Below are positions 32,081-40,063 of a stretch of 64,000 nt of DNA, one piece after another. The position numbers and the translations under genes are program-made. The notes under the pieces are model-generated. The model worked only from the letters and a program-made list of their open reading frames with translations, was not told the DNA's origin and searched no databases. Source of the DNA: Streptomyces pactum. GTDB lineage: Bacteria > Actinomycetota > Actinomycetes > Streptomycetales > Streptomycetaceae. Numbering within the stretch: position 1 is the first letter of the stretch; the number at the start of each line of letters is the position of its first letter. The stretch lies in NCBI RefSeq assembly GCF_016031615.1, contig NZ_JACYXC010000001.1:930001-994000 (forward strand), read 5' to 3'.

Positions 32081-32497
32081 ATGACCACCGCACGCGAGAT
32101 CATGACGGCCGGAGCCGAGTGCATCGGCGCCGAGGAGACCGTCCTGGAGGCGGCGAAGAAGATGACCGAGCTGGGTGTCGGCGCGCTCCCCATCTGCGGC
32201 ACCGACAACAAGCTCAAGGGCATGCTGACCGACCGGGACATCGTGGTGAAGGTGCTCGGGGCCGGCAAGGACCCGGCGTCCTGCAAGGCCGGGGAGCTGG
32301 CCCAGGGCGAGGCGGTGACCATCGGCGCCGACGACGACGCGGCGGAGATCCTTCGGACCATGACCTCCCACAAGGTGCGCCGGCTGCCGGTCATCGACGG
32401 CCACGACCTGGTGGGCGTGGTCGCCCAGGCGGATGTCGCCCGGGCGCTGCCCGACCCGCAGGTCGGCGACCTGGTGCAGGCCCTGTCGAGCGACTGA
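32081..32497 (+). CDS. CBS-pair domain protein
   Basis: A 138-residue protein made of two CBS motifs: residues about 1-62 (AREIMTAGAECIGAEETVLEAAKKMTELGVGALPICG, then GMLTDRDIVVKVL) and 75-130 (AVTIGADDDAAEILRTMTSHKVRRLPVID, GVVAQADVARAL). Free-standing CBS pairs bind adenine nucleotides and act as energy sensors. Mycobacterial Hrp1, a DosR-regulon member, has the same length and layout, which links it by family to the stress island. The ATG follows a perfect AGGAGG. It is followed after 190 bp by a ferritin-like gene on the same strand. Confidence 0.9.
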   Translation: MTTAREIMTAGAECIGAEETVLEAAKKMTELGVGALPICGTDNKLKGMLTDRDIVVKVLGAGKDPASCKAGELAQGEAVTIGADDDAAEILRTMTSHKVRRLPVIDGHDLVGVVAQADVARALPDPQVGDLVQALSSD

Positions 32498-32590
32498 CCA
32501 CCCGCCCGCGGCACTCCGACCGCCGCACCGACCGCCACCGCCCGGACCCCGGGCGGTGGCGGCGGATGGGCCGGTGGGGTGGCGCACGCC

Positions 32591-32619
32591 CCGGACGGCC
32601 CGTCGGACGGGCCGTCCGG
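32591..32619. promoter_or_regulatory. Long palindrome between the CBS and ferritin-like genes
   Basis: Two 14-bp perfectly complementary arms (CCGGACGGCCCGTC and GACGGGCCGTCCGG) around a single central G. It could be the terminator of the CBS gene or an operator for the next gene, whose start is 69 bp away. Confidence 0.5.
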
Positions 32620-32687
32620 GCGCCGAGCGCCCAAGCTGGGGAATCGGGGCCCGTCCCGGTCCGAGCACGGTCAGACAGGAGTTCCGC

Positions 32688-33890
32688 ATGCCGTTCAACC
32701 CCCTCCAGCAACGAGGCATCCCGCTCGACCGCCAGGTCCGCAACTGGCGCGAGCTGAACGTGGCACCGATCGACCCCGACCACAGCGACCCCTACACCCG
32801 CTGCCGGATCATCACGATGAACGGCATCGAGGTGGAGGCGATCCTCTTCAGCCACCAGATGGCGCGGCACTGTCCCGACCCCGAGGTCAAGCGGCAGCTG
32901 GCGAGTGTGCGGTACGTGGAGGCCCAGCAGCAGAAGGCGGTGAACTGGCTGCTGCCGGGGGTGTCCTCGGTGCTGGAGACCACCATCGCCTACGAGCAGG
33001 TGGCGGTGGACCTCACCGCCTGGGTGGCCCGCATGGAGCCGGACCCCTACCTGAAGCAGGCGTACGAGTTCGGGGTGCTGGAGGACTTCGACCACCTGTA
33101 CCGGTACGCCAACCTGTACGAGATGATCGAGCACCGCAAGGCGGAGGAGATCGTCCGGGGCCTCACCGAGGTGATGCCGGGCCGGCCCACCAAGTTCCAC
33201 CACCGGGACCCGGTGGACAACGTCCGCGACCCCTACGACCGGAACCGGACCGACCCGCTCTCCAAGCTGCACGCGCTGACGATCATGTCGGCCGAGCAGC
33301 AGACGATGAACTTCTACATGAACGTCGGTCCGCAGTACATGGAGCCGATCGCCCGCCAGCTGTACCAGGAGATCGGGCTGATCGAGGAGGAGCACGTCAC
33401 GCACTACGAGTCCTTGGTGGACCCGGGCGAGACGTGGTGGGAGCAGCTGGTCAACCACGAGTACAACGAGTGCTACCTCTACCACTCCTTCATGGAGCAG
33501 GAGAGCGACCCGAAGGTGAAGGCCATCTGGGAGCTGCACCTGAACATGGAGCTGGAGCACCTGCGGCTCGCCTGCGACCTGATGCGCCGGCACGACGGCC
33601 GCGAGCCGGAGCAGGTCCTCGCCCCGGAGCTGCCCGAGCCGGTCACCTTCGAGCCCAACAAGGAGTACCTGCGGCAGCTGCTCGACACCCAGATCGACCT
33701 CACCACCCTGGGTGCGGGGTACGTGCGGGAGGCGCACGAGCGCTTCGAGCGCATGCAGCAGCTGCTGAACAACGGGGACCGGCCGCCGAGCGAGCGGGTG
33801 ATGGAGGAGCACGCCCGGATGGTGGGCGGCGAGTACCGGGTCGAGACCGAGGGCGAGCACCCCGTCCCGGCCCTGCGCGGCGGTCGCTGA
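32688..33890 (+). CDS. Ferritin-like diiron-fold protein of unknown function
   Basis: A 400-residue soluble, mostly helical protein. Candidate diiron ligands appear as helix-borne E-x-x-H motifs and paired acids: IEVEAILFSHQMARH (about 50-64), VRYVEAQQQKAVNW, YEQVAVDL, LIEEEHVTHYESL (about 243-255) and LHLNMELEHLRLA (about 283-295), consistent with a ferritin-like four-helix bundle or two half-bundles. No signal peptide. A CAGGAG ribosome site precedes the ATG. The next gene, 58 bp on, encodes a hemerythrin, so two non-haem diiron folds sit together. Could be an oxygenase, a peroxide-consuming enzyme or an iron store; not decidable here. Confidence 0.75.
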   Translation: MPFNPLQQRGIPLDRQVRNWRELNVAPIDPDHSDPYTRCRIITMNGIEVEAILFSHQMARHCPDPEVKRQLASVRYVEAQQQKAVNWLLPGVSSVLETTIAYEQVAVDLTAWVARMEPDPYLKQAYEFGVLEDFDHLYRYANLYEMIEHRKAEEIVRGLTEVMPGRPTKFHHRDPVDNVRDPYDRNRTDPLSKLHALTIMSAEQQTMNFYMNVGPQYMEPIARQLYQEIGLIEEEHVTHYESLVDPGETWWEQLVNHEYNECYLYHSFMEQESDPKVKAIWELHLNMELEHLRLACDLMRRHDGREPEQVLAPELPEPVTFEPNKEYLRQLLDTQIDLTTLGAGYVREAHERFERMQQLLNNGDRPPSERVMEEHARMVGGEYRVETEGEHPVPALRGGR

Positions 33891-33948
33891 CACCGCGGAC
33901 CCCGAGGAGAGACACCGGAGGTTCGTCCTCCGCGAAGGGAACACACAC

Positions 33949-34530
33949 ATGACGCAGAACGCGCAGGACGCCGACACCGGCCAGGACGACGTGGTGGCGC
34001 TGCTGATGCGCCAGCACGGCGACATCCGCAACCTCTTCGACGAGGTGGAGCGCACCACCGGTGACGAGCGGCGGGACGCCTTCCGGCGGCTGGTCCGGCT
34101 GCTGGCCGTGCACGAGACGGCGGAGGAGGAGGTGGTCCACCCGGCCGCGCGCCGCGCCTTCGACGGCGGCGAGCAGGCCGTGGCGGACCGGCTGGAGGAG
34201 GAGCGGCTGGCGAAGGAGACGCTCAGCCGGCTGGACGGGATGGACCCCGGTGACGCGGCGTTCCTGCCCAAGCTGCTGGAGCTGCGCGAGGCGGTGACGG
34301 CGCACGCCAGGGCCGAGGAGCGGTACGAGTTCCCGCAGCTGCGCCGCCACCTTGAGCCGGCGAAGCTGGCCCGGCTGGCCAAGGCGGTGAAGGCCGCGGA
34401 GGCCACCGCGCCCACCCGCCCGCACCCGGGGACGGAGAGCGCCGGCAAGAACATGGCGCTGGGCCCGGTGGCGGCGGTGATGGACCGCACCCGGGACGCC
34501 GTCCGGCGGGCGATGGGCAGGGACGGCTGA
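33949..34530 (+). CDS. Hemerythrin-domain protein
   Basis: A 193-residue protein with a hemerythrin HHE fold over residues about 15-140: MRQHGDIRNLFDEVE supplies the first His, LLAVHETAEEEVVHP the H-x3-E pair, and VTAHARAEERYEFPQLR the last His/Glu group. Hemerythrins bind O2, NO or iron at a diiron site. A basic C-terminal tail follows. It probably forms an operon with the ferritin-like gene upstream (58-bp gap containing a purine-rich AGGAGAGA and GGAGG) and ends in a strong terminator. Confidence 0.87.
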   Translation: MTQNAQDADTGQDDVVALLMRQHGDIRNLFDEVERTTGDERRDAFRRLVRLLAVHETAEEEVVHPAARRAFDGGEQAVADRLEEERLAKETLSRLDGMDPGDAAFLPKLLELREAVTAHARAEERYEFPQLRRHLEPAKLARLAKAVKAAEATAPTRPHPGTESAGKNMALGPVAAVMDRTRDAVRRAMGRDG

Positions 34531-34589
34531 CCCGCCCCGCCCCCCGGTACGGGAACGGCTCCCGCCCGGCGGCGGGACCACCCCCTTCG

Positions 34590-34618
34590 ACGCGCCGGCC
34601 CCCCCTGGGCCGGCGCGT
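34590..34618 (+). terminator. Terminator after the hemerythrin gene
   Basis: Perfect 12-bp stem ACGCGCCGGCCC / GGGCCGGCGCGT with a CCCCT loop, then TCGCC; 60 bp after the stop codon. Confidence 0.75.
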
Positions 34619-34658
34619 TCGCCATGTCCGGGCGCGGGACACGTCCCGGGGTGCGCGT

Positions 34659-34717
34659 TTGACAGGTCCCGGCGGCAGTGCCCTACAGTAAAAATCTAAC
34701 AGTCGCTCAACATGTTG
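34659..34717 (+). promoter_or_regulatory. Promoter and palindromic operator of the MFS-TetR operon
   Basis: TTGACA (34659-34664) and TACAGT (34684-34689) are spaced by 19 bp, slightly long. The transcript start would lie near 34697, and the palindrome CAACATGTTG (34708-34717) lies just after it, the usual place for a TetR-type repressor site. The patch is far more A/T-rich than its surroundings. Confidence 0.6.
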
Positions 34718-34769
34718 CGATCGTTCAATTTCCTGTCGGGCGCTCGATCGACCGGAGGAGTGTGCCCCC

Positions 34770-36059
34770 GTGGCCAATCCCTACCGAGAGTTGTTCCGCG
34801 CGCCGGGTTCGGTGGCCTTCTCGGCCGCCGGGTTCGTGGCGCGCATGCCGATCTCCATGACCGGGATCGGGATCATCACGATGCTGTCGCAGATGCGCGG
34901 CGAGTACGGGCTCGCCGGCGCCGTCTCGGCGACCTTCACGCTCTCCATGGCGTTCTTCGGACCGCAGGTCTCCCGGCTGGTGGACCGGGTCGGCCAGAGC
35001 AAGGTCCTCCCGCCGGCCACCGGCCTCAGCGTCCTGGCCACCGGCGCCCTGCTGCTGTGCGCCCGCTACGACGCGCCGGTGTGGACGCTGTTCGTGTTCG
35101 CGGCGATCGCCGGCACCCTGCCCAACATGGCCGCGATGGTCCGCGCCCGGTGGACGCACGTCTACCGCGACTCCCCCAAGCTGCACACCGCGTTCTCGCT
35201 GGAGTCGGTGGTGGACGAGCTCACCTTCGTGGTGGGCCCTGCGCTCTCCGTCGCCCTGTCCACCTCGCTCTTCGCCGAGGCCGGGCCCCTGGTCGCGGCG
35301 GTCTTCCTGACCGTGGGCGTGCTGATGTTCGTCCCGCAGAAGAGCACCGAGCCGCCGGTGCCGGCGGACGGCGGGTCCACCGCGTCCTCCGGCGGCTCGG
35401 CGATCCGTATCGGCTCGGTGCGGCTGCTCGCCCTGACCCTGGTGGCGGGCGGCACCATCGTGGGCACCGTGGACGTGGTGAGCGTGGCGTTCGCCGAGGA
35501 GCAGGACGCCCCGGCCAGCGCCGGCATCGTGCTGTCGGTCTACGCCGTCGGCTCCGCCCTGGCCGGGCTGGTCTTCGGCACGCTGAAGCTCTCCACCCCG
35601 CTGCCCCGGCTGCTGGCGCTGGGCGCCGCGGGCACCGCGGTGACCACCCTGCCGATGCTGCTGGTGGGCAATGTGGCGACGCTGGCGATCGCGGTGTTCT
35701 TCTCCGGTCTGTTCTTCGCCCCCACCATGATCACGGTGATGGGTCTGGTGGAGAAGACCGTCCCGCCCTCCAAGCTCACCGAGGGCATGACCTGGGCCAT
35801 CACCGGTCTGAGCGTGGGCGTGGCGCTGGGCGCCGCGGTGTCCGGCTCGGTGGTGGACCGGCACGGCCCCGACGGCGGGTTCCTGGTGGCCATCGCGGCC
35901 GGCTGCGCCACCCTGCTGCTCGCGCTGGTCGCACAGCGTCCGCTGACCCGGCGGCTCGCCGAGCACGCCGCGGACGTCCCGCCGGCCGGCACGACGGCGG
36001 ACGCGGAGCCGGCGAACGCCCCCGCCGGGCTCACCGACGCCACGAGCCCTCATCCGTGA
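34770..36059 (+). CDS. MFS transporter (drug-efflux type)
   Basis: A 429-residue protein starting at GTG 34770 after a CGGAGGAG ribosome site. Twelve hydrophobic segments are visible in two blocks separated by a polar loop at about 190-215 (PQKSTEPPVPADGGSTASS). The MFS motif between helices 2 and 3 reads GPQVSRLVDRVGQSKVLP, a normal variant of motif A. A probable exporter of a toxic compound or metabolite, in the cytoplasmic membrane. It shares an operon with a TetR regulator 53 bp downstream, the common local-repressor arrangement, with a palindrome at the promoter. Confidence 0.9.
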   Translation: MANPYRELFRAPGSVAFSAAGFVARMPISMTGIGIITMLSQMRGEYGLAGAVSATFTLSMAFFGPQVSRLVDRVGQSKVLPPATGLSVLATGALLLCARYDAPVWTLFVFAAIAGTLPNMAAMVRARWTHVYRDSPKLHTAFSLESVVDELTFVVGPALSVALSTSLFAEAGPLVAAVFLTVGVLMFVPQKSTEPPVPADGGSTASSGGSAIRIGSVRLLALTLVAGGTIVGTVDVVSVAFAEEQDAPASAGIVLSVYAVGSALAGLVFGTLKLSTPLPRLLALGAAGTAVTTLPMLLVGNVATLAIAVFFSGLFFAPTMITVMGLVEKTVPPSKLTEGMTWAITGLSVGVALGAAVSGSVVDRHGPDGGFLVAIAAGCATLLLALVAQRPLTRRLAEHAADVPPAGTTADAEPANAPAGLTDATSPHP

Positions 36060-36112
36060 CCAGCGGGTATCGTCCTGGCAGCGGGCAGTTGCGGGCAGCG
36101 AGGAGCACGGGA

Positions 36113-36676
36113 GTGAAGGTGACCGGGCCGACCACCGACGGGCGCCGTCTCAAGGGTGAGCGGAGCAAGCAGGAGCTGATCGAGGGCACCATCCGCGTCG
36201 TCGCCCGCCAGGGCGTCGCCGGGGTCAGCCACCGCGCCGTCGCCCGGGAGGCCGGCCAGCCCGCCACGGCCGCCGCCTACCACTTCAAGAGCATCGACGA
36301 CCTGCTCACCGCCGCGCTCACCCGATGTATGGCCGAGGACGCCGAGCGGATGCGCCGTCTGGCGGCGCGCACCGACGGCGCCGAGTCGGGCCTTCGGGAG
36401 CTGGCCGAGCTGATGTGCACGGTCGTGGCGCACCCCGAGCACCTGCTGGCCGAGTACGAGCTGTACCTGCTGGCCGCCCGGCGCCCGGAGCTGCGCGGAC
36501 CGACCCAGGAGTGGCTGGCCGCGGTGACCGAGTTCGGCAGCCGCTACACCGACGACGCCGTACGGCTCCGGCTGCTGGCCGGCGCCATGGACGGCCTGCT
36601 GATGCAGGCCCTGCTCACCGACGAACCCCCCACCGCCGACGAGTTCGAAGCACTGCTGCGCACCATCTTGTTGTGA
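36113..36676 (+). CDS. TetR-family transcriptional regulator
   Basis: A 187-residue regulator. GTG 36113 has an AGGAG box seven bases upstream. The N-terminal helix-turn-helix spans about 18-62: SKQELIEGTIRVVARQGVAGVSHRAVAREAGQPATAAAYHFKSIDDLL, with the normal AVAREAG recognition turn and YHF. The rest is the helical ligand-binding domain. It most likely represses itself and the MFS gene through the CAACATGTTG palindrome; the ligand is unknown and is probably an MFS substrate. Confidence 0.9.
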   Translation: MKVTGPTTDGRRLKGERSKQELIEGTIRVVARQGVAGVSHRAVAREAGQPATAAAYHFKSIDDLLTAALTRCMAEDAERMRRLAARTDGAESGLRELAELMCTVVAHPEHLLAEYELYLLAARRPELRGPTQEWLAAVTEFGSRYTDDAVRLRLLAGAMDGLLMQALLTDEPPTADEFEALLRTILL

Positions 36677-36678
36677 CC

Positions 36679-36722
36679 ACCGTACGGGGTGCCGGCGCCC
36701 CCGTCCCGGCGCCCCGTACGGT
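36679..36722 (+). terminator. Terminator after the TetR gene
   Basis: A 17-bp stem (ACCGTACGGGGTGCCGG with one G-U pair) and 10-base loop, followed by TCCCCTCC, starting two bases after the stop codon. Confidence 0.75.
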
Positions 36723-36817
36723 TCCCCTCCGTCCCGGGCCGGCCCCCGTCCGGCCCGGGACGACCCGCGCCCCCCGACCCCGTCCGCCCTGGGACGGGCC
36801 CCAGCGAGGAGCACGCG

Positions 36818-38518
36818 TTGCTGACGGACCTGATGAACCAACACCAGCCCCTGCTCGACCGCGCCCTGGAGGTGCTGCGCACCCGGGAACACTGGTCCCC
36901 CTATCCCGAGGACACCGAGGCGTACCGCGAACAGGACGCGGCGGCCGGGGAGCGGGCCTTCCGCGGGCTGCTGCGATTACCCTTCGACCTGGACCAGCCC
37001 GGCACCGACGGCGTGGTCGGCCCCGCGCCGGAGACGGGCGGTGAGTCCTCCCCCTACGGCTTCCCGCTGGGCATCTCCTACCCCCACGGCGACCCCGACG
37101 TGCTGCTGCCCGCGATGCGCGCCGCCATGGCCGGCTGGCAGGCCGCCACCCCGCTGGAGCGGGCCGTGGTGTGCGCCGAGATCCTCGCCCGGATCAACGC
37201 CCGCAGCCACGAGTTCGCCCACGCCGCGGTGCACACCAGCGGCCACAACCCGGTCATGGCCTTCCACGCCGGCGCGGTGCACGCACAGGACCGGGGCCTG
37301 GAGGCGGTGGCACTGGGCCTCGCCGAACAGACCCGGCTGCCGGCCGCGTTCCGCTGGCACAAGCCGCTCCCCGACGGCAGCGTCTTCTCGCTCGCCAAAA
37401 CGTTCAGCCATGTCCCGCTCGGTGTCTCCCTGCTGATCACCGGCGCGGTCTTCCCCACCTGGAACGGCTACCCCGGGCTCTTCGCCTCCCTGGTCACCGG
37501 CAACGCCGTACTGGTCAAGCCGCACCCCCGGGCGGTGCTGCCGCTCGCCCTGACGGTGCGGATCGCCCGCGAGGTGCTGCGCGAGACCGGCTTCTCCCCC
37601 GACCTGGTCTGCCTCGCCGCCGAGCGTCCCGGGGAGCGGCTCGCCCGCCGGCTCGCGCTCCGCCCCGAGGTGCGGATCATCGACTACACCGGCAACCGGG
37701 AGTTCGGCGACTGGCTGACCGGGCACGCCCGGCAGGCCCAGGTCCGCGTCGCCACCTCGGCCGTCAACTCGCTGCTGATCGAGTCCACCGCCGACTACCG
37801 CGGGATGCTGGACAACCTCGCATTCACCCTCGCCCTCTACAGCGGCCAGCTGTGCACCAGCCCGCAGAACCTGCTGATCCCCCGCGGCGGCATCGACACC
37901 GACGAGGGCCGCAAGAGCTACCGGGAGGTGGTCGCCGACCTCGGCGCGGCCCTGGACGCGCTGCTCGCCGACGACGCCGGCGCGGCCGGTGTGCTGGGCG
38001 CGCTGTACGCGCCCAGCGTGGTGGAGCGGGTGGACAAGGCGGGCGCCGGCCTCCTCGGCGAGGTCCTCCACCCCTCCCGCGCCGTCACCCACCCGCGCCA
38101 CCCCGGCGCGGTGATCCGCACCCCGGTGGTCGTCGGCCTGGACCCTGACCGCCCCGAGCAGGCCGCGACGCTGCTCACCGAGCACCTGGGCCCGGTGTAC
38201 TTCGCCGTCGCCGTGGACTCGGCCGAGGCGGGCACCGCCTGGCTGGGCCGGGCCGCCCGGGAGGCCGGCGCGCTCTCCGCCGGGGCCTGGACCACCTCCG
38301 CCGAGGTCGAACGGGCGCTGCGGGAGACCTGCGCCGACTGCGGGGTCACCCTCTCGCTCAACCTCTCCGGCGGCTGGTACCTCACCCAGTCCGCCATCTA
38401 CTCCGATCTGCACGGCACCGGCCTGAACCCGTCGGGCAACACCACCTACGGCGACCCCTCGTTCGTCACCGGCCGGTTCCGGACGGTCGCCGTGCGCCGC
38501 CTCACCGACACCCGCTGA
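36818..38518 (+). CDS. paaN: Aldehyde dehydrogenase-fold phenylacetic acid degradation protein PaaN
   Basis: A 566-residue protein matching PaaN in layout: an N-terminal part ending PYGFPLGISYPHGDPDVLL, an ALDH-fold core with RWHKPLPDGSVFSLAKTFSHVPLGV, NAVLVKPHP, the catalytic-Cys segment SGQLCTSPQNLL and a C-terminal NLSGGWYLTQSAIYSDLHGTGLNP. The start is TTG at 36818: a GAGGAG site lies six bases upstream, while an ATG five codons later has none. Codon 54 is TTA (36977-36979), so translation should depend on the bldA tRNA in streptomycetes. No other paa genes are adjacent, so this may be an orphan with a role in recycling aromatic acids or a different aldehyde. The next regulator gene starts 34 bp downstream. 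Confidence 0.85.
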   Translation: MLTDLMNQHQPLLDRALEVLRTREHWSPYPEDTEAYREQDAAAGERAFRGLLRLPFDLDQPGTDGVVGPAPETGGESSPYGFPLGISYPHGDPDVLLPAMRAAMAGWQAATPLERAVVCAEILARINARSHEFAHAAVHTSGHNPVMAFHAGAVHAQDRGLEAVALGLAEQTRLPAAFRWHKPLPDGSVFSLAKTFSHVPLGVSLLITGAVFPTWNGYPGLFASLVTGNAVLVKPHPRAVLPLALTVRIAREVLRETGFSPDLVCLAAERPGERLARRLALRPEVRIIDYTGNREFGDWLTGHARQAQVRVATSAVNSLLIESTADYRGMLDNLAFTLALYSGQLCTSPQNLLIPRGGIDTDEGRKSYREVVADLGAALDALLADDAGAAGVLGALYAPSVVERVDKAGAGLLGEVLHPSRAVTHPRHPGAVIRTPVVVGLDPDRPEQAATLLTEHLGPVYFAVAVDSAEAGTAWLGRAAREAGALSAGAWTTSAEVERALRETCADCGVTLSLNLSGGWYLTQSAIYSDLHGTGLNPSGNTTYGDPSFVTGRFRTVAVRRLTDTR

Positions 38519-38552
38519 CCGTGCCCCCTGACTGGACAGAAGGAGGTCACCC

Positions 38553-39754
38553 GTGTTCGTCACCACTCTCGACCTTCCGCTCCGGGGCCGCGACCGCGAG
38601 CTCACGGAGATCCGCGACATCCTCGCGTACGGATGTTCCGGGGGCAGCGCGCTGCTGGTGATCGAGGGTCCGCCGGGGAGCGGCAAGACCCGGCTGCTGC
38701 GCGCCTGCGCCACCATGGCGGCGGAGATGGGGTACGCCACACCGGGCGGCGGGCACTCCGATCCGCGCCCCCGGGCCCGGCCGCGCCCGGTACGCCCACC
38801 CCGGCGCCCCCCGGCCGCCGCCCGCAGGGCAGACCCCTGCTCCTGCTGCTGGACGAGGCGGACCGGCTCGGCGAGGAGGCCGCCGACACCCTGCTGGCGC
38901 GCCGCGCCGGGCTGCACGGCGGCAACGTGGTGTCGGTGGTCGCGCACCGCTCCGGAAAGGGCCCCGAGGCCCTGGGGGCGATCCTGGCCACCCCCACCGG
39001 CCGGCGCGCCCGGATCACCCTGGAACCGCTGCGGCGGGCGGCGTGCGCCTCGATCGTCAGCGACGTGCTGGGCACGGCCCCCTCCCCCGGCCTGCTCCAG
39101 CTGGTCGACGAGGCCGCCGGGCACCCCCGGCTGATCGTGTCGCTGCTGACCGGGCTGCGCGAGGAGAACGCGCTGCGGACGGTGGACGGCCAGGCACATC
39201 CGGTCGGACGGGTGCTGCCGCGCCGGGTGACCGCCCAGGTCGCCGCCACCCTGGAGACGTTCTCCCCGGACTGCCGCCAACTGCTGCGCACCGCGGCGGT
39301 GCTGGGCCGGGAGCTGGACTACGAGGTGCTGGCGCCGCTGCTGGGCACCACGCCCTCGGGGCTGGTGCGGCTGCTGGACGAGGCCGTGGCCACCGGGGCG
39401 CTCGACCACAGCGGCGCCCGGACGGTCTTCCGCGGCGCGCTGCTGCACCAGGTCATCGCCGAGTCGGTCCCCGCGTCGCTGAAGCGGGCGCTGCGCCGGG
39501 AGGCGGACCAGGTGCGCCGGCTGCGTGCCCGGGAGGAGCCCGCCGCGGCGGGCGGGCAGCTCAACGACCGGCAGCACGCGGTGGTCCAGCTGGTCGGCCA
39601 GGGGCTGACCAACCAGCAGATCGCACGGCGGCTGGACGTCTCGCCGCACACCGTCAACTACCACCTGCGGAAGCTGTACGGGAACTACGGCGTCCGCTCG
39701 CGGATCGGCCTGCTGCGGGCGGTGCAGGACGGTGTCCGGGCGAACGCCGGGTGA
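38553..39754 (+). pseudogene. Compact AAA-LuxR (LAL-like) regulator, frameshifted
   Basis: A strong AAGGAGG site precedes the GTG at 38553. The first frame encodes an AAA start: LRGRDRELTEIRDIL and Walker A IEGPPGSGKTR. After about residue 70 the sense passes to another frame, where RPLLLLLDEADRLGEEAADTLL (Walker B), the rest of the ATPase, and a C-terminal LuxR helix-turn-helix (LNDRQHAVVQLVGQGLTNQQIARRLDVSPHTVNYHL) continue to 39754. A one-base loss (or two-base gain) between about 38745 and 38830, in a Pro/Arg-coding C/G-rich stretch with a C5 run, would explain it. Repaired, it would be about 400 residues, short for the LAL family (no TPR region). It may be inactive, or a sequencing slip; its place beside the NRPS operon makes it a candidate pathway regulator. 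Confidence 0.7.
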
Positions 39755-40063
39755 CCCCGGCGGGCCGGTGCCGCACCGGTGGCGCGTGGGGCCCCGGCCG
39801 CGTCCCCGGCCGGGACACCCGGGTCGCGTTCCGTGCCGGGACACCCGGGTCGCGGCACGGGACACGGCCGGTGCGGTGCGGCCCGGCACGGGTACGGCCG
39901 GCCGGCGCGGGTGCGGCTCCGGCCCCGGCTCAGCGGTACGGCTCCGGCCGAGCGGCCCCGGCCCCGGCACGGGTACGGCCCCGGCTCAGCGGTGCGGCCC
40001 GGCCCGCGCGGTGCTCGCGGGCCGGGCCGCATCCCCGGAAGGGGTGCCGGGCGGTGCCGGCCC
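39755..40063. other. Convergent intergenic region with direct repeats
   Basis: About 310 bp. GGGACACCCGGGTCGCG occurs twice (near 39811 and 39838), and GGCACGGGTACGGCC-type pieces recur. Ends in the terminator below. Confidence 0.55.
39994..40030. terminator. Strong bidirectional hairpin at the end of the NRPS operon
   Basis: Perfect 15-bp stem (GCGGCCCGGCCCGCG / CGCGGGCCGGGCCGC) with loop CGGTGCT, between the regulator gene and the SDR gene that ends the NRPS operon. Confidence 0.75.
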
